Assembly (NCBI RefSeq): GCF_030272615.1
Contig: NC_081407.1
Coordinates: 146,443,744-146,507,743 of the forward strand
From: Cryptomeria japonica
Lineage: Eukaryota; Streptophyta; Pinopsida; Cupressales; Cupressaceae
Reading direction: 5' to 3'
DNA: 64,000 bases
In this document: one piece after another, positions 36,567 through 45,811 of the stretch
Layout of the letters: every line of letters begins with the position of its first letter
Position numbering within the stretch: position 1 is the first letter of the stretch
Position numbers and translations under genes: made by a program
The notes under the pieces: model-generated
What the model saw: the letters and a program-made list of their open reading frames with translations, nothing else
What the model was told of the DNA's origin: nothing
Databases searched by the model: none

Positions 36567-37784
36567 ACGTAAATCACAACTAGGGGTTAGTATATCCATC
36601 ACAAGATGAAGCAAAAGTCAATGAAATCTATCCATCTAAGCATCAACATGACATAAATACATCTAGCAATGAAAGCATCATCATGATATCTAGATCACAT
36701 AAGGTCACAACGAAGCATGAGCAAAAATCAATATTATCTATTGTCACAAGGCATACAATATCTATCAATGATCATCAATGAAGCATGTATAAAATCCAAA
36801 ATACATTTATGCATCATATGAATCCAAACAAGTCCATCATATCCATCACACAAAATGAATGTCTAATCGAGTCTATCAAAATGGAATAAGAGTCTGCTCA
36901 ATTGTGAGCATTACAATAATTAAAATGGTTTAATAAATCCAATTTGGAGGTCGATCATTACAATTTCATTTTAAATAAAGAGAGGGGTTTGGTTTATATA
37001 TAAATTAGTTATCACAACTTTTAATTAACAATAAATAATAAAGGCAATGATTAGGGTTGTTATATTGGCCAATATTGATTTTGAGTTAGAAATGATTAAA
37101 TTTGTCAGTGTTGATAAGTTGGTAAAACATGCGACACAACTCTATATTTTAACCCTAAAGTTATTAAAAACCTCATAGGGTAACATGATTTGAGGATTTG
37201 ATATTACTATAATGGGTTGAGTCCCAATTAATGAGGATATGTTATTTGAAATCTCCTTTTAAATAAAAATTTGTGTCAACCTATATGATGTAGTTCCCGC
37301 ATCAGTCCTTAAATTTGCGACCCCCACACACAATGAACTCTCGCATCACTTTAACAAATGCTATTCCTTTTTGGTTTGACATCATGGACCCATTTTGATG
37401 AACACAAAGTTTTTTAGCTCATCTTGAAGATGTTATAACTATTGAAAAATACATTTTTAACAACCCACAATTCCCTTTAAAGTAGCATTACCTTTATTTA
37501 AGTCATTTCAAACATTCCATAATTATGTATACAAACTTCACCAAAGACTATCGATATTCCATTATATTTCCAATGCCCTCCTTCATATAGTATGAAAAAC
37601 TAAAAGTGGTAGCTAGGGTTTCTAACAATGCTACACCCCCTTTTGACATTATAAATATCAGATGCACACACACACACACACACACATACACACACACATT
37701 TATATGTCTCAAAAAATATCAACTAGAAGAACTCGAACAAATACTCTTCAAATATTAGCACAATTATGAATCCTATTTGAATCC
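36567..37784. other. AT-rich spacer with a (CA)n tract, no gene
   Basis: Non-coding DNA with many short ATCA/CATC-rich stretches at 36590-36860 and a (CA)n microsatellite at 37665-37698. No ORF or element boundary recognised. Confidence 0.5.
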
Positions 37785-38014
37785 ACCTTTGTTAATTTTA
37801 TGGTAGTGTTCGTTAACCACAAGAAAACATCAAATTTGTTGCCTTCCCAACCATAGACGATAAGCTCTTATTGTCACCCTCGAGTACACTACATGTCCTC
37901 CATGTTATTGAATTCATATCTATTGATGCAATAATGAATTTTCATATATATGAATCAATACCTCCTAATAAACCTCAAGTCAACCATATACTTTTGGCAC
38001 CAAGGATAGGGTCA

Positions 38015-38016
<2 letters not shown>

Positions 38017-38083
<67 letters not shown>
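38017..38083. repeat. (TA)n microsatellite in the left LTR of the small element
   Basis: About 33 TA units. The other LTR has only about 4 at the matching place (near 39893-39900), which explains the 56 bp difference in LTR length. Confidence 0.95.
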
Positions 38084-38085
<2 letters not shown>

Positions 38086-38339
38086 CAAGTTACATATGAG
38101 TCTCCCTTAGTTGCAAGTTACATTTAATTTAATCACAAGTTACACACAAGTGGTTCGCCCAAATAGGGCCTGCCCCAAATTAGACTCATACAACTGAGAT
38201 ATCCAAATGCCAAGGCCAACATGCCACTTGGCATTTTGTGTACTAGGTTGGCCCTAGAAGGGATCCAACCTAGCTACACAACAACACTCCCTCTTAGATA
38301 GGGAGTATTCCTTCTGAATAACCAAGTCACATAGTGACT

Positions 38340-38615
38340 ACCACCATGGCTACTCCCATGAGTAATACATTCACCATAGCTACTCCTAGAGGGTGAACAA
38401 GCACATCATGGAATTTCTTCGATGATACCCACCATACCTACTCGCAGAGGGTGGGCTCACCATACCTACTCGTAGAGGGTGGCTCCACCATGCCTACTCG
38501 CAAAGGGTGGAACAAGGGCTCTAACCTCAGACTTCTCCCAAAGAAGAATGCATATCCACCATGCTTACTGGAAGGGGGTGGATCAACCATACCTACTCGT
38601 AGAGGGTGGACTGAG
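38340..38615. repeat. Repeated CCACC...GGGTGG hairpin motif
   Basis: About seven irregularly spaced copies of a 26-bp unit such as CCACCATRCCTACTCGYAGA followed by GGGTGG, near 38343, 38371, 38430, 38458, 38487, 38558 and 38587. The ends can pair (CCACC with GGTGG). They lie in the interior of the small element next to its 3' LTR. Confidence 0.75.
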
Positions 38616-38851
38616 GGCTTTAACCTCATACTTCTCCCAGAGAAAAATGCACCACCAAGGGATTGCACCTTGAACTTCTCCCTCACAGAGAAGAACTCAT
38701 TAACAAGGGATTGCACCTCAAACTTCTCCTTCATAGAGAATAACTCATTAACAAGGGATTGCACCTTGAACTTCTCCCTCATAGAGAAGAACTCATTAAC
38801 AAGGGCTTTCACCTCAAATTTTTGCATCACAGAGAAAAATACATTAACCAA
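38438..38851 (-). CDS. Possible small repeat protein of the small LTR element
   Basis: A 137-codon minus-strand frame, in the element's own sense. Because the 48-bp repeat is a multiple of three, it encodes four copies of a 16-residue unit of the type LVNEFFSMREKFKVQS, followed by a Pro/Gly-rich part. The plus strand is also open through the same repeats, so openness is weak evidence. I recognise no family. It could be a decayed gag tail, a short element-specific peptide, or chance. Confidence 0.25.
   Translation of the reverse strand: MVNVFFSVMQKFEVKALVNEFFSMREKFKVQSLVNELFSMKEKFEVQSLVNEFFSVREKFKVQSLGGAFFSGRSMRLKPSVHPLRVGMVDPPPSSKHGGYAFFFGRSLRLEPLFHPLRVGMVEPPSTSRYGEPTLCE
38656..38848. repeat. 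48-bp tandem repeat, four copies
   Basis: The CAAGGG start of the unit recurs at 38656, 38704, 38752 and 38800. The body reads GATTGCACCTTGAACTTCTC followed by CCTCAYAGAGAAGAACTCAT. A few substitutions per copy, no indels. Confidence 0.9.
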
Positions 38852-40109
38852 ATCTTCATGATGATGTGGCTCCCTCTAAAGAAGGAATAAATATCTGATG
38901 CCTATGCAGGCATCAACGAAACAAATGCTTCATGTGACTCTCGAAGCTTCTAGGATAATGTGAGAGTTGTTACAAGACGTTATTGCACAGGGGCCTTCTC
39001 CACCATTCCTGATCTTTAGGTGCCTCCATTCGCTTTCGTCCCCATACATACACATTTCACATTTGTGTACATCTTAATGTGATCATCACCAAACTCGCCA
39101 ATATGTTGTTGCTCGATCTCAATCTTCCATTACACTGAGAAGTCGATAGCATGTGTACTGAATTGCGTCACTTCGTTGAATCCTCAGAATGCTTGCTACC
39201 ACCTTGTCAATGTCGCTAGCCATGAGAGTCCTGAAGCGAATGATCTTTGCCACTTTCATTTGCTAGTAAAATGTTACGATTGCTAGAGAGAATCCTCCAC
39301 AAAATGTTCTCCTCCCCGAATGAAGAATTATAATATAGAATGTTAAAACAGACAGAGATGTCCATAGTGACTCCACTTACCAACATTTCGATACTAGGCT
39401 TGATGACTTTCAACACCAAGGCATCATATTGAATCTGTCATTGAGCACCAATGACAGATCTATGGCGATCATCGACACCTCAACGGGCATTACTCATCGT
39501 AGAGCATATGCGATGCTCACTTCTAAGTTGAGAGGCTCGGTAATTGACTTTTGTCTGCACTTAAATTTCTTAGTCTACAAATTACTTTGACTGAACTCCC
39601 TTAAAAGAACAAGATCTACCTTCAAGTGGTTAGGTTCTATAGAAGGAACCCGCTTTAATACCATGTTAATTTTATGGTAGTGCTCGTTAACCACAGGAAA
39701 ACATCAGATCTGTTGCCTTCCCAACCATAGATGATAAGCTCTTATCATCACCCCCGAGCACACTACATGTCCTTCATGTTATTGAATTCATATCTGTTGA
39801 TGCAATCATGACTTTGCATATATATGAATCAATACCTCCTAATAGACCTCAAGTCAGCCATATACTTTTGGCGCCAAGGATATGGTCATACCTATATATA
39901 TTACAAGTTACATATGAGTCTCCCTTAGTTGCAAGTTACATTTAACTTAATCACAGGTTACACATAAGTGGTTCGCCCAAATAGGGCCTGCCCCAAATTA
40001 GACTCATACAACTGAGATATCCAAATGGCAAGGCCAACAGGCCACTTGGCATTTTGTGCACTAGGTCGGCCCTAGAAGGGATCCAACCTAGCTACACAAC
40101 AACAACCTT

Positions 40110-41013
40110 TGCATTGACAAGGAATCAATTCTTCTGTGAAGCTAATTCTCTTAGGATTTTCAACTTAGGCTTTCAAATTGAACAAAATGTCCAATCTTCA
40201 TAATATTAAGTGATTTTTCCAAAAGATATCCAGTTTTGATTTACAATCCCCTTTATATCACCTTTCAAGAAATTAATTTTATTTCTCATAAAATGCCCAT
40301 TTTCATTTTTTATATAATTTTGAACCAAAATAAATCACTTTATAATTAAATGTTGAACTTTTATGAAAATAATTTTAATTAAATATTCCCTTATCAACCT
40401 TATTGTTAGTCTATAAAAATGAGAATGAAACATTACAAATAATAAACATAATTAAATAAAATATATAAGAAAATCACATAAAATTTTGAAATTAAATTAT
40501 AATTTTTAGAGAGATATATAAACATAATTTATTATTTAACAATTAAATAATTAATTAAAATATAAGAAAATAAAAAATGATCAACTGTTTTATTTAATTA
40601 AAATTTATCTAGATATTTAAAAAATATATATTAATTAACCTTTAAGAAATCCTATTTAAATAAAATAAAACTTTAATAAACAAATTAGTTAAAATATCTA
40701 TACTAGTTTAATGGAATCAAATCAGAATTACAAAATATAGCAACATTTTTTTCAATGAATATTCCTATTAAACAGTGAACATATATTTGCTTGCTAGTAG
40801 AATAGCGTAAAAATGTCCAAAACTAGGGCATGCATTTGAAATTGTTCGGAATTATCACAAGGGAATCGCGACCCAGTAGACATTTTAGATCCTCCGGAAA
40901 ATATTTGATTAGCTCTATAGATTATTAACAAGGTTTTTTGAAGTTTTCTAAACGGGAATGTCAATATGATAGGAAACCCTGAAAGACCTTCAGCTGTAGC
41001 AGCATGATGGAAA
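40110..41013. promoter_or_regulatory. AT-rich region upstream of the PPR gene
   Basis: Very AT-rich DNA between the small LTR element and the PPR start codon. No unique TATA box can be picked because TATA-like strings are abundant (for example near 40439-40468). The promoter must lie here if the gene is transcribed as annotated. Confidence 0.35.
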
Positions 41014-42606
41014 ATGCGGACGCAAACATTACTCCATTCTACAATATACCGAAGCAAGGATTTCTTCCTCCACTACCCAATGATCAAAATGTTTCAAATT
41101 TACATATCATTTATTCAAGAGCAAAACTACTGTACTGTCAACAACAATACATCTCAATACCTGCAGAAAAGACAGTTTCGCCCATCGGGAAATGAGCTCC
41201 GCAGCTTAACACAAAGTGCTGTATGCAGAAACCGTAGGTATTTCATTTGTGGTTTTCCCCCTTTTGATGGAATTATTTCGGTACTACATTTGAGGAGTTT
41301 TTCTGGTTATTCAGATACAAATTCCAAGCAATGCTCTGTTATTAGGGCAGTCTCTTCAGTTGGGTCAGACTCTCAGGATGGGTCAAAACCAGAGGATGAT
41401 GCCAACGAGCATACCGTGGCTGGTAATTCCAGAAGAATTTGTGAACTTGTAAAACTAGGTGAAGAAATAATGGAAAATAAACTCACTGAGATGAATGTTA
41501 GACTATCCCCACAATTAGTTCTAAAAGTTATCAGAAATACATCAAAACATGCAAATTCGGCATTAAGGTTTTTCACATGGGCAAAATCTCAGCCTCAATA
41601 TAGTCATAACTCTGCTGCCTATAATGAGATTATCAACATAGCTGGGGGTAGCGGGGACTTTGAAGCAGTTGGTTCTTTGATAGAAGAAATGGTAGCAAAA
41701 GGGTATTCATTGATGGAGAGGGCATTCTCATTTACACTTTCCTGTCGTTCTATAAGGCGTGTCACTGAAAACTTGGTGAATATATTTGGTAAATTGGAGC
41801 GTTTGGCTCGATTGACTGCATTTTACAGTCTCTTATGTTTTCTCCACAGGCAAAAATTTCTTGCTATTGCAAATTGGGTTTTACAACAAATGGCTGATAG
41901 AGGGCAATATTTAAGTGTATCTTATTTTAATGCCTTAATTGCTGCAAGATGTCTGCGGAGACAAATTTTGGAGGCCAAAATGCTTCTTGACGAGATGAAG
42001 AAATATGGATGTGAGCCAAATACAAATTCATATAATTACCTTATAGGTACCTTATGCAAAATGGGAAAGATTGCTGATGTTTGTCAGCTGCTTGATTTGA
42101 TGGAGAAGTCGGGCCATCAGCCAGATCCTATTACTTATGAGATACTGATTTGCCATGCTTGTAAATCGAATGAAATATATGGTGCTCTTGAATTTCTCAA
42201 TAAAATGATTGCAGAAGGTTTGAGACCACGGTTTAGTACATATGCTGCTTTCATTAAGGGATACTTCCGCACTAAACAGTTTGAAGAGGCCTATAGTTTC
42301 TTAGTTGAAACTAGTAAGAAGGATCCATCTGCAGATTCGATGAATTATATGTTACTTGCAAGCTTATTTCAGAAGTCAGAGATGATGATTGAGGCCCAGA
42401 GTGTGTTGCTTAAAATGATTGAGAAGGGCCTCATTCCCAAGTTTTCACTTTGCAAGAAAGTCAGCACAAGTCTTTCTCAAAATGGTAAGCAAGAAATGGC
42501 GCAAGAGCTCCAGTGCAAATTTGCTGAGATCAGAAATACTCTAAGGAAAAGCACGCCATCAGGCAAAAGCATGTCAAAATCTAGCCCTACAGATGACTCA
42601 ACATGA
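41014..42606 (+). CDS. P-class pentatricopeptide-repeat protein
   Basis: A single open frame of 530 residues, no intron. An in-frame TGA 9 nt upstream (41005-41007) makes the ATG at 41014 the first possible start. Residues 1-105 are rich in Arg, Ser and aromatic residues with few acidic ones, as in organelle targeting peptides. A linker follows, then LRFFTWAKSQPQYSHNSAAY (184-203), typical of the start of a P-class PPR array. Degenerate repeats run from about 201. Clear 35-residue repeats are at about 302-336 (ALIAARCLRRQILEAKMLLD), 337-371 and 372-406, with weaker ones to about 476. A basic Ser-rich tail ends the protein. No E, DYW or SMR domain. PPR proteins bind organellar RNA in a base-specific way; target and organelle cannot be read from the sequence. 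This is the only convincing host gene in the window. Confidence 0.92.
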   Translation: MRTQTLLHSTIYRSKDFFLHYPMIKMFQIYISFIQEQNYCTVNNNTSQYLQKRQFRPSGNELRSLTQSAVCRNRRYFICGFPPFDGIISVLHLRSFSGYSDTNSKQCSVIRAVSSVGSDSQDGSKPEDDANEHTVAGNSRRICELVKLGEEIMENKLTEMNVRLSPQLVLKVIRNTSKHANSALRFFTWAKSQPQYSHNSAAYNEIINIAGGSGDFEAVGSLIEEMVAKGYSLMERAFSFTLSCRSIRRVTENLVNIFGKLERLARLTAFYSLLCFLHRQKFLAIANWVLQQMADRGQYLSVSYFNALIAARCLRRQILEAKMLLDEMKKYGCEPNTNSYNYLIGTLCKMGKIADVCQLLDLMEKSGHQPDPITYEILICHACKSNEIYGALEFLNKMIAEGLRPRFSTYAAFIKGYFRTKQFEEAYSFLVETSKKDPSADSMNYMLLASLFQKSEMMIEAQSVLLKMIEKGLIPKFSLCKKVSTSLSQNGKQEMAQELQCKFAEIRNTLRKSTPSGKSMSKSSPTDDST

Positions 42607-42670
42607 CATTTCCTGTCAGATGTGTGTACAAAAGACTTTGAGTTTGTCAATCTGGAAAGCATTGTGCAGT

Positions 42671-42778
42671 ACCTAACTTTTGCTGTCATGTGGATCCAGC
42701 ATTGTTCAGCGCCCAACTTTTGCTGTCATGTTGATCCAGCATTGTTCAGTGTCCAACTTTTGCTGTCATGTGGATTTT
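42671..42778 (+). repeat. 40-bp tandem repeat in the PPR 3' UTR region
   Basis: AACTTTTGCTGTCATGTGGA followed by TCCAGCATTGTTCAG recurs with a 40-bp period at 42675, 42715 and 42755 (2.6 copies). It begins 65 bp after the stop codon and would be transcribed in the 3' UTR. Confidence 0.85.
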
Positions 42779-44068
42779 TGGAGGCTACGAGTGAAATGAA
42801 GAAATTGCAGTAAAGAGTACAATCTATACTGCAAGTTAAGATGATTCTTGCTAGGACTTTCAGAGGGTGCTGTTTCAATGAAGATATTCTACCATCTGGA
42901 AAACCTACTCCTGGAGGCTTATGTTGTGCATTGCCTGCAAGGTAGCACCTGTGTATTCACGCAAGAGGCTCAGGTAGGGCAAGCTTGCTATTAATTGCAT
43001 ATTCTTAAAACTCCAGAAGCTTAAACATCGCTTTAATTAACTTAGGACACTCGTTCCTTTTAAAACCAATACAAGGATGACTTCTTTGATGCTTTTGCAT
43101 AAACATGATAATCAGTCAATATTGCTAGTACATTCACAGATCTCAGGAGCTTCAGTAACATGCATCGGTTTGAGTGCTAAGGCAACCTAGCTAAATACCA
43201 GCATCAATAGTTTTTTGCTTTCCATTGTTTAAATTAAAACACAATTATTTAGCATGAGCAGACTTGTGTACTGTATCATGACTAGAGAAAAATTACAAGT
43301 CTATTAACGGACTAAGTCAGAAACTGTTAATATTCTAGTTGCGTACCCTTTTTCTTAAAATTGCTAATACACAATGAAATATTGGATATCAGCATTTGAT
43401 ATAATTTTATCTGTTTTAAAATTCTAATATATAATAACTCACTTGTATTACCGGCTTCGACTTTATATAAAAATGTACTCCAAGGCCCACCTTAAAAACT
43501 TTTTTGAATAACTCTGGTAAATTTTCTGAACAACTTTTTTACGCTCTCTCTATTGTTCTTTTCAGCTATGGACTGTGATTCCAAACTTGCATATATCAAT
43601 TCTAGTGTCTTTCTCCACTTTGATTATTTAGTGCCCTTTCTTGCCACGTTTATTCTCTTCTCTTTGCAACTCCTGAATCTCTGCCTTTGACCTTTTGTTT
43701 CCCAGCCTGCTGCCTGCTGCATTAGTATTCTCCTCTCATATCTGTCTGTACTCTGCAAATAATGGCCCAAGTGTCTACCATTTTTTCTGAAATATTTTTT
43801 TATCATTTTCAACATATTTTTCTTCTTTCTTTCCACTAACACAATCCTCTTGCCCCTTTTCTGCTGCCATTTCCCTTTTCTCTTGAACTAACCACTCCAA
43901 GGTCCCTCACTCTTCTCAGATGCTTCTCTGAAATTGCTTTGTTTCTTCCCCTGGGTGCTTCAATTAGATGCTGCTATATTCTTTCATTTTCCAAAGACGC
44001 TTAAACCAATTCCTTCTTATTTTTCCTCTTCTTGCATGGGTGTGAGCTCAACAATTTCTAACTAATTA
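42779..44068. other. Downstream region of the PPR gene, no further gene seen
   Basis: Mixed-composition DNA with no coding frame of note. T/C-rich stretches at 43560-44010 give a 72-codon open frame on the minus strand that I do not trust. The 3' end of the PPR transcript lies here, but I could not pick one poly(A) signal. Confidence 0.4.
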
Positions 44069-44102
44069 TTTTTTGTTGAGACATGGACCAGCTAGGACTC
44101 GA

Positions 44103-45092
44103 TGTTGATTTTGTAACTAGGTTAGGAAAATAAATAGGATTCGGATTGCCTTAAGGCATCATCCAAATCCTTATGGGGCAGGGCCCTATCTATTGTATTT
44201 ATATGTAATGTGTAAAACAAATAGGGCTGGGCCCTATTCCAATGTTGTCTGAATCCCAAAAGGGGGCTGGGCCCTGCTTCATTAAGGAGGCGTGTAAATA
44301 GGGCTGGGCCCTATCTCTATGTGCACAAACTCGAATAGGGCTGGGCCCCTTTATCTCCTACACGCCAAGCAACATGAAAGGCATTCATCATATTATAGGG
44401 CCGACCCTATATCACTTCATGTAACGTGTGGCCCTAAATAGGTGCGCTCCCCTTGCAATATAACTTAATCATTATTAAGATGCCAAAATAGGGCAAGACT
44501 TAAAGCAACTTGTAAGCCTTATAATTGCAATTAAATCTTGGCACAAAACTTAAGGTAAAGCCGACTTGAATTGGTCCCCACGCCACATACAAATAGAGAT
44601 TCATTTGTATGTATTTATCATTCAGTTTTAATCATATAAAAGTGAAGTTAGCTCTGCAAGATCTGGAGGTTAGCGAATATTCATTGAAGGCAAGTGAACC
44701 ACCTCTGAAGATCAGCGAATTACTTCTGCCATCAGCATTTGCCATACATGCGATCTTGGACAGTGAATACATTGAAGAGGATAGCGAGTTCCTCTTGAAG
44801 GTCCACAAACATCATTAGGTCTGCAATCTTCAGTGAAGAACTACGAAGAGCTGGAAGTTGTATGCTGATAAGTCTGTTATCTTCTGCTGTTGTATTGTGC
44901 CCTAGCTGGGTAAGTGAATCTATATTTTTCAGAATAATAAAAGGATCTAGATCTGATTTGTTGCTGGGTTTTTCCTCCAAGAGGGAGGTTTTCCCAGGGT
45001 AGTCTTGTGTTGTGTGATCCTCTATTTGTATGCTTTACTATGCAACTTTAGTTTTCTGTTTATTGTGGATAATCTGATCACGAAAACTAACA
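44103..45092 (+). mobile_element. Solo LTR inserted in TRIM LTR-A
   Basis: A 990 bp sequence starting TGTTGATTTTGTAACTAGG and ending CGAAAACTAACA splits LTR-A. The flanking 5 bp are CTCGA (44098-44102) and ATCGA (45093-45097), a duplication with one change. The 3' portion (TTTTTCCTCCAAGAGGGAGG near 44969) is typical of the U5 end of a copia LTR. Its 5' third carries ATAGGGC...GCCCTAT palindromes. No second LTR, primer site or coding region is present. Confidence 0.75.
44221..44411. repeat. ATAGGGC-TGG-GCCCTAT palindromes in the solo LTR
   Basis: Perfect 7-bp-arm palindromes at 44221-44237 and 44298-44314. Related imperfect copies are near 44173-44188, 44261-44275, 44335-44350 and 44396-44411. 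Confidence 0.85.
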
Positions 45093-45278
45093 ATCGAACC
45101 TAGCACCTTCCATACGCTGCTGGAGTGCTCTACCACTGAGCTACTGGCCCCTCTTGGACTAGTCCATTGTCGGTCCGGGTGTGGCTTATTTCCAACACCA
45201 ACACCCCCCCTTAAGCCACACCTCTCGTGTGCTTGGGGCTCCTAGCCTGGACCTGGCTCTGATACCATGTTGAGACAT

Positions 45279-45349
45279 GGACCAGCTAGTACTCGAACCT
45301 AGGACTTTCCATATGCTGCTGGAGTGCTCTACCACTGAGCTACTGGCCC
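45279..45349 (-). promoter_or_regulatory. tRNA-like Pol III promoter in TRIM LTR-B
   Basis: Same 71-nt tRNA-like module as at 45683-45753. Compared with LTR-C it has a change in the T-arm region (GTACTCG for GGACTCG on the plus strand) and others in the anticodon arm, so it is somewhat decayed. Confidence 0.7.
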
Positions 45350-45467
45350 CTCTTGGACTAGTCCATCTTCGGTCCGGGTGTGGCTTATTTCCAACACCAA
45401 CACCCCCCCTTAAGCCAACCTCTCGTGTGCTTGGGGCTCCTAGCCTGGACCTGGCTCTGATACCACT

Positions 45468-45605
45468 TGTTACAAGCTAGGGTTGTCGTTGTACCAAAAG
45501 ATCGACCTTTCAATGCCCGATACAACCACTAGACTTATATAATCCACAGGAGGCTGTTAAACCATGTCGTGAATCACCGCGAGGGATGTTGGCCCACTGC
45601 CAACA
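45468..45605 (-). repeat. LTR of the second TRIM family in the composite
   Basis: 138 bp, plus-strand ends TGTTACAAGCTAGGG and CCACTGCCAACA, preceded by CT and followed by a pyrimidine run (ATCCCCCTCCC). The interior 45606-45671 contains, on the minus strand, GGTTCAAATC, which resembles a B box, and then the initiator-Met primer site. Only one copy of this LTR is present; the partner position is taken by LTR-C of the other family. Confidence 0.7.
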
Positions 45606-45682
45606 ATCCCCCTCCCAGCGTCACTCATCGCGGCCTGTGTGATTTGAACCCGTGACCAAGCTCTGATACCATGTTGAGACAT

Positions 45683-45753
45683 GGACCAGCTAGGACTCGA
45701 ACCTAGGACCTTCCATACGCTGCTGGAGTGCTCTACCACTGAGCTACTGGCCC
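45683..45753 (-). promoter_or_regulatory. tRNA-like Pol III promoter in TRIM LTR-C
   Basis: On the minus strand this 71-nt segment folds as a tRNA. The acceptor stem GGGCCAG/CTGGTCC pairs fully (one G-U). The D arm is GCTC...GAGC and the T arm CTAGG-TTCGAGT-CCTAG. The anticodon arm has 4 of 5 pairs and an 8-nt loop, so no anticodon can be assigned. The A box (TAGCTCAGTGG) and B box (GGTTCGAGTCC) match the plant Pol III consensus. It occupies more than half of the 135 bp LTR. I call it a promoter module, not a tRNA gene, because it is inside a TRIM LTR present in three copies and lacks a proper anticodon loop. Confidence 0.8.
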
Positions 45754-45811
45754 CTCTTGGACCAGTCCATTGTCAGTCCGGGTGTGGCTTATTTCCAACA
45801 CCAACATTTTT

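Larger units (their letters stand above)
37790..40104 (-). mobile_element. Small non-autonomous LTR element (TSD ACCTT)
   Basis: A 2315 bp element. The 3' LTR is 37790-38286 (left) and the 5' LTR is 39664-40104 (right); both start TGTTAATTTTATGG and end CACAACAACA on the plus strand. A perfect duplication ACCTT flanks it (37785-37789, 40105-40109). The minus-strand primer-binding site (complement of 39652-39663, TGGTATTAAAGC) is a variant of the initiator-Met site. A purine-rich tract (AAGAGGGAG, complement of 38287-38295) adjoins the 3' LTR. The 1377 bp interior has no gag or pol. It carries hairpin-like repeats (38340-38615) and a 48-bp tandem repeat (38656-38848). Confidence 0.9.
44074..45806 (-). 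mobile_element. Tandem composite of two TRIM families (TSD TTTTT)
   Basis: The plus strand shows the order LTR-A (44074-44102 plus 45093-45203), interior, LTR-B (45268-45402), interior, LTR of a second family (45468-45605), its interior, LTR-C (45672-45806). LTRs A, B and C are 135 bp, TGTTGAGACATGG to TTTCCAACACCAACA. Interiors are only about 65 bp and each ends in GCTCTGATACCA, the complement of the initiator-Met primer site (45256-45267, 45454-45465, 45660-45671). A C-rich run at the other end of each interior is the polypurine tract complement. TTTTT flanks the whole unit (44069-44073, 45807-45811), so it inserted once as a composite. Orientation is minus. Small size, short LTRs and no coding capacity define TRIMs. 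Confidence 0.88.

Noticed and set aside
45683-45753. A genuine tRNA gene
   Set aside because: Anticodon loop has 8 nt with an imperfect stem, and the segment is part of a TRIM LTR present in three copies.
44074-45806. Tandem 5S-type Cassandra TRIM
   Set aside because: The Pol III module has tRNA A/B boxes and a cloverleaf, not the 5S internal control region.
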